Below, in pieces: positions 5,128-5,530 of a stretch of 5,530 nt of DNA. Source of the stretch: Actinomycetota bacterium (GTDB lineage Bacteria > Actinomycetota > Actinomycetes > Mycobacteriales > Micromonosporaceae); the NCBI GenBank assembly GCA_005885115.1, contig VAXX01000355.1, positions 1 to 5,530 on the forward strand, written 5' to 3'. The notes below the pieces were generated by a model that saw nothing but the letters and a program-made list of their open reading frames with translations, ran no database searches and was not told the DNA's origin. A program made the translations under genes and the position numbers. Within the stretch, counting starts at the first letter, position 1; each line of letters starts with the position of its first letter.

Positions 5128-5530
5128 ATGCCGGGTACGCAGGAGTTGACGGCCGAGCAGTTCGCGGAACTGGTCCGGCCCGCGATCAACCGCGTGCAGC
5201 GGGGGGTACGGGAGCGGGCGCTCGCGGCGGGCAGCGCGGACCTGCCGCGCCGGTACGGGCTGCCACATCCCGGGCTGGTGGACGAGCTGCGGTTCGTCCT
5301 GCCCCGGGAACCGTTGCCGCGTCAGGCTTTCGCGCTCGCCGCCCGGTACGAGCCGGTCGGGACCGTCGAGGCTCACGTGGACGAGCTGGTGGCTGGCGGC
5401 TGGCTGGTCGCCTCGGGCGACCGGTTCGTACCCGGCCCGGGCACCATCGCCTACCTCGACGAGCTGTACGACCTGCACGCCGCCGCGACCGCACCATGGT
5501 ATACGGGGGACCTGGTGCCGTTGCTCGACC
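5128..5530 (+). CDS. Partial (5' end) protein, possible winged-helix transcriptional regulator
   Basis: A frame from ATG 5128 stays open to the window edge (134 codons visible) with strong G/C third positions. An in-frame TAG at 5116-5118 makes this the first possible ATG. The visible part starts with a helical segment (about 7-35). Residues 62-105 then read like a winged helix: helices in 'PLPRQAFALAARYE' and 'TVEAHVDELVAGGWL', followed by a short strand-turn-strand 'LVASGDRFVPG'. A further helix 'IAYLDELYDLHAA' follows (107-119). This pattern is seen in MarR-like actinobacterial regulators, but I cannot name the family. It is transcribed divergently from rppA across a region with palindromes, so it is the natural candidate for controlling the operon. 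The C-terminal part lies outside the window. Confidence 0.7.
   Translation, partial: MPGTQELTAEQFAELVRPAINRVQRGVRERALAAGSADLPRRYGLPHPGLVDELRFVLPREPLPRQAFALAARYEPVGTVEAHVDELVAGGWLVASGDRFVPGPGTIAYLDELYDLHAAATAPWYTGDLVPLLD

Noticed and set aside
5080..5497. Minus-strand frames opposite the putative regulator.
   Set aside because: The plus frame has better G/C third-position bias, a plausible winged helix and a fitting start; the minus frames show no motif.
1..5530. CRISPR array, tRNA/rRNA genes, insertion sequence or transposase.
   Set aside because: No regularly spaced repeats, no RNA-gene signatures and no transposase or IS-end inverted repeats seen on either strand.

Overview
The window is very GC-rich (roughly 70% by eye) with strongly G/C-biased third codon positions, short intergenic gaps and overlapping start/stop codons. 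That fits an actinomycete chromosome (Streptomyces, Micromonospora or Pseudonocardia type); I cannot fix the genus. The core is a five-gene, minus-strand, operon-like set headed by an RppA-type type III polyketide synthase (1,3,6,8-tetrahydroxynaphthalene synthase). This looks like a small aromatic polyketide / naphthoquinone locus.

Layout, left to right. Positions 2-466 (+) hold the 3' end of a protein with tandem dimeric alpha/beta-barrel (ABM-like) domains. It converges on the operon with an 8-bp gap, and both stop codons lie in one small hairpin. The operon reads right to left: rppA (start 4865), an FAD-dependent aromatic-hydroxylase-like monooxygenase (start 3836), a medium-chain dehydrogenase/reductase (2791-1751), a single-domain cupin (1724-1200) and a PIG-L/LmbE-type deacetylase (1203-475). 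Gaps are 10 nt, TGATG overlap, 26 nt and ATGA overlap, so one transcript is likely. Divergent from rppA, at 5128 (+), a possible winged-helix regulator begins and runs off the window. The 262-bp region between them holds two perfect 14-bp palindromes, a 10-bp direct repeat and a probable leaderless -10 element.

How the genes may work together (inference): RppA condenses five malonyl-CoA into THN. A cupin of the MomA type and/or the flavin monooxygenase would oxidise or hydroxylate the naphthalene to a flaviolin-like quinone. The dehydrogenase and the PIG-L hydrolase would tailor the product, with substrates that cannot be read from sequence.

The most striking feature is that the first two operon genes are both broken as written. 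rppA loses about 30 residues (homologue residues ~223-252, about 88 nt) together with its frame, although Cys138, His270 and Asn303 are all still encoded. The monooxygenase likewise loses a middle segment and its frame. Both breaks fall right after the same hexamer TGGATC, and both need an insertion of 3n+1 nt to repair. Either the pathway is decaying or the sequence carries two assembly/sequencing deletions; raw reads would decide.
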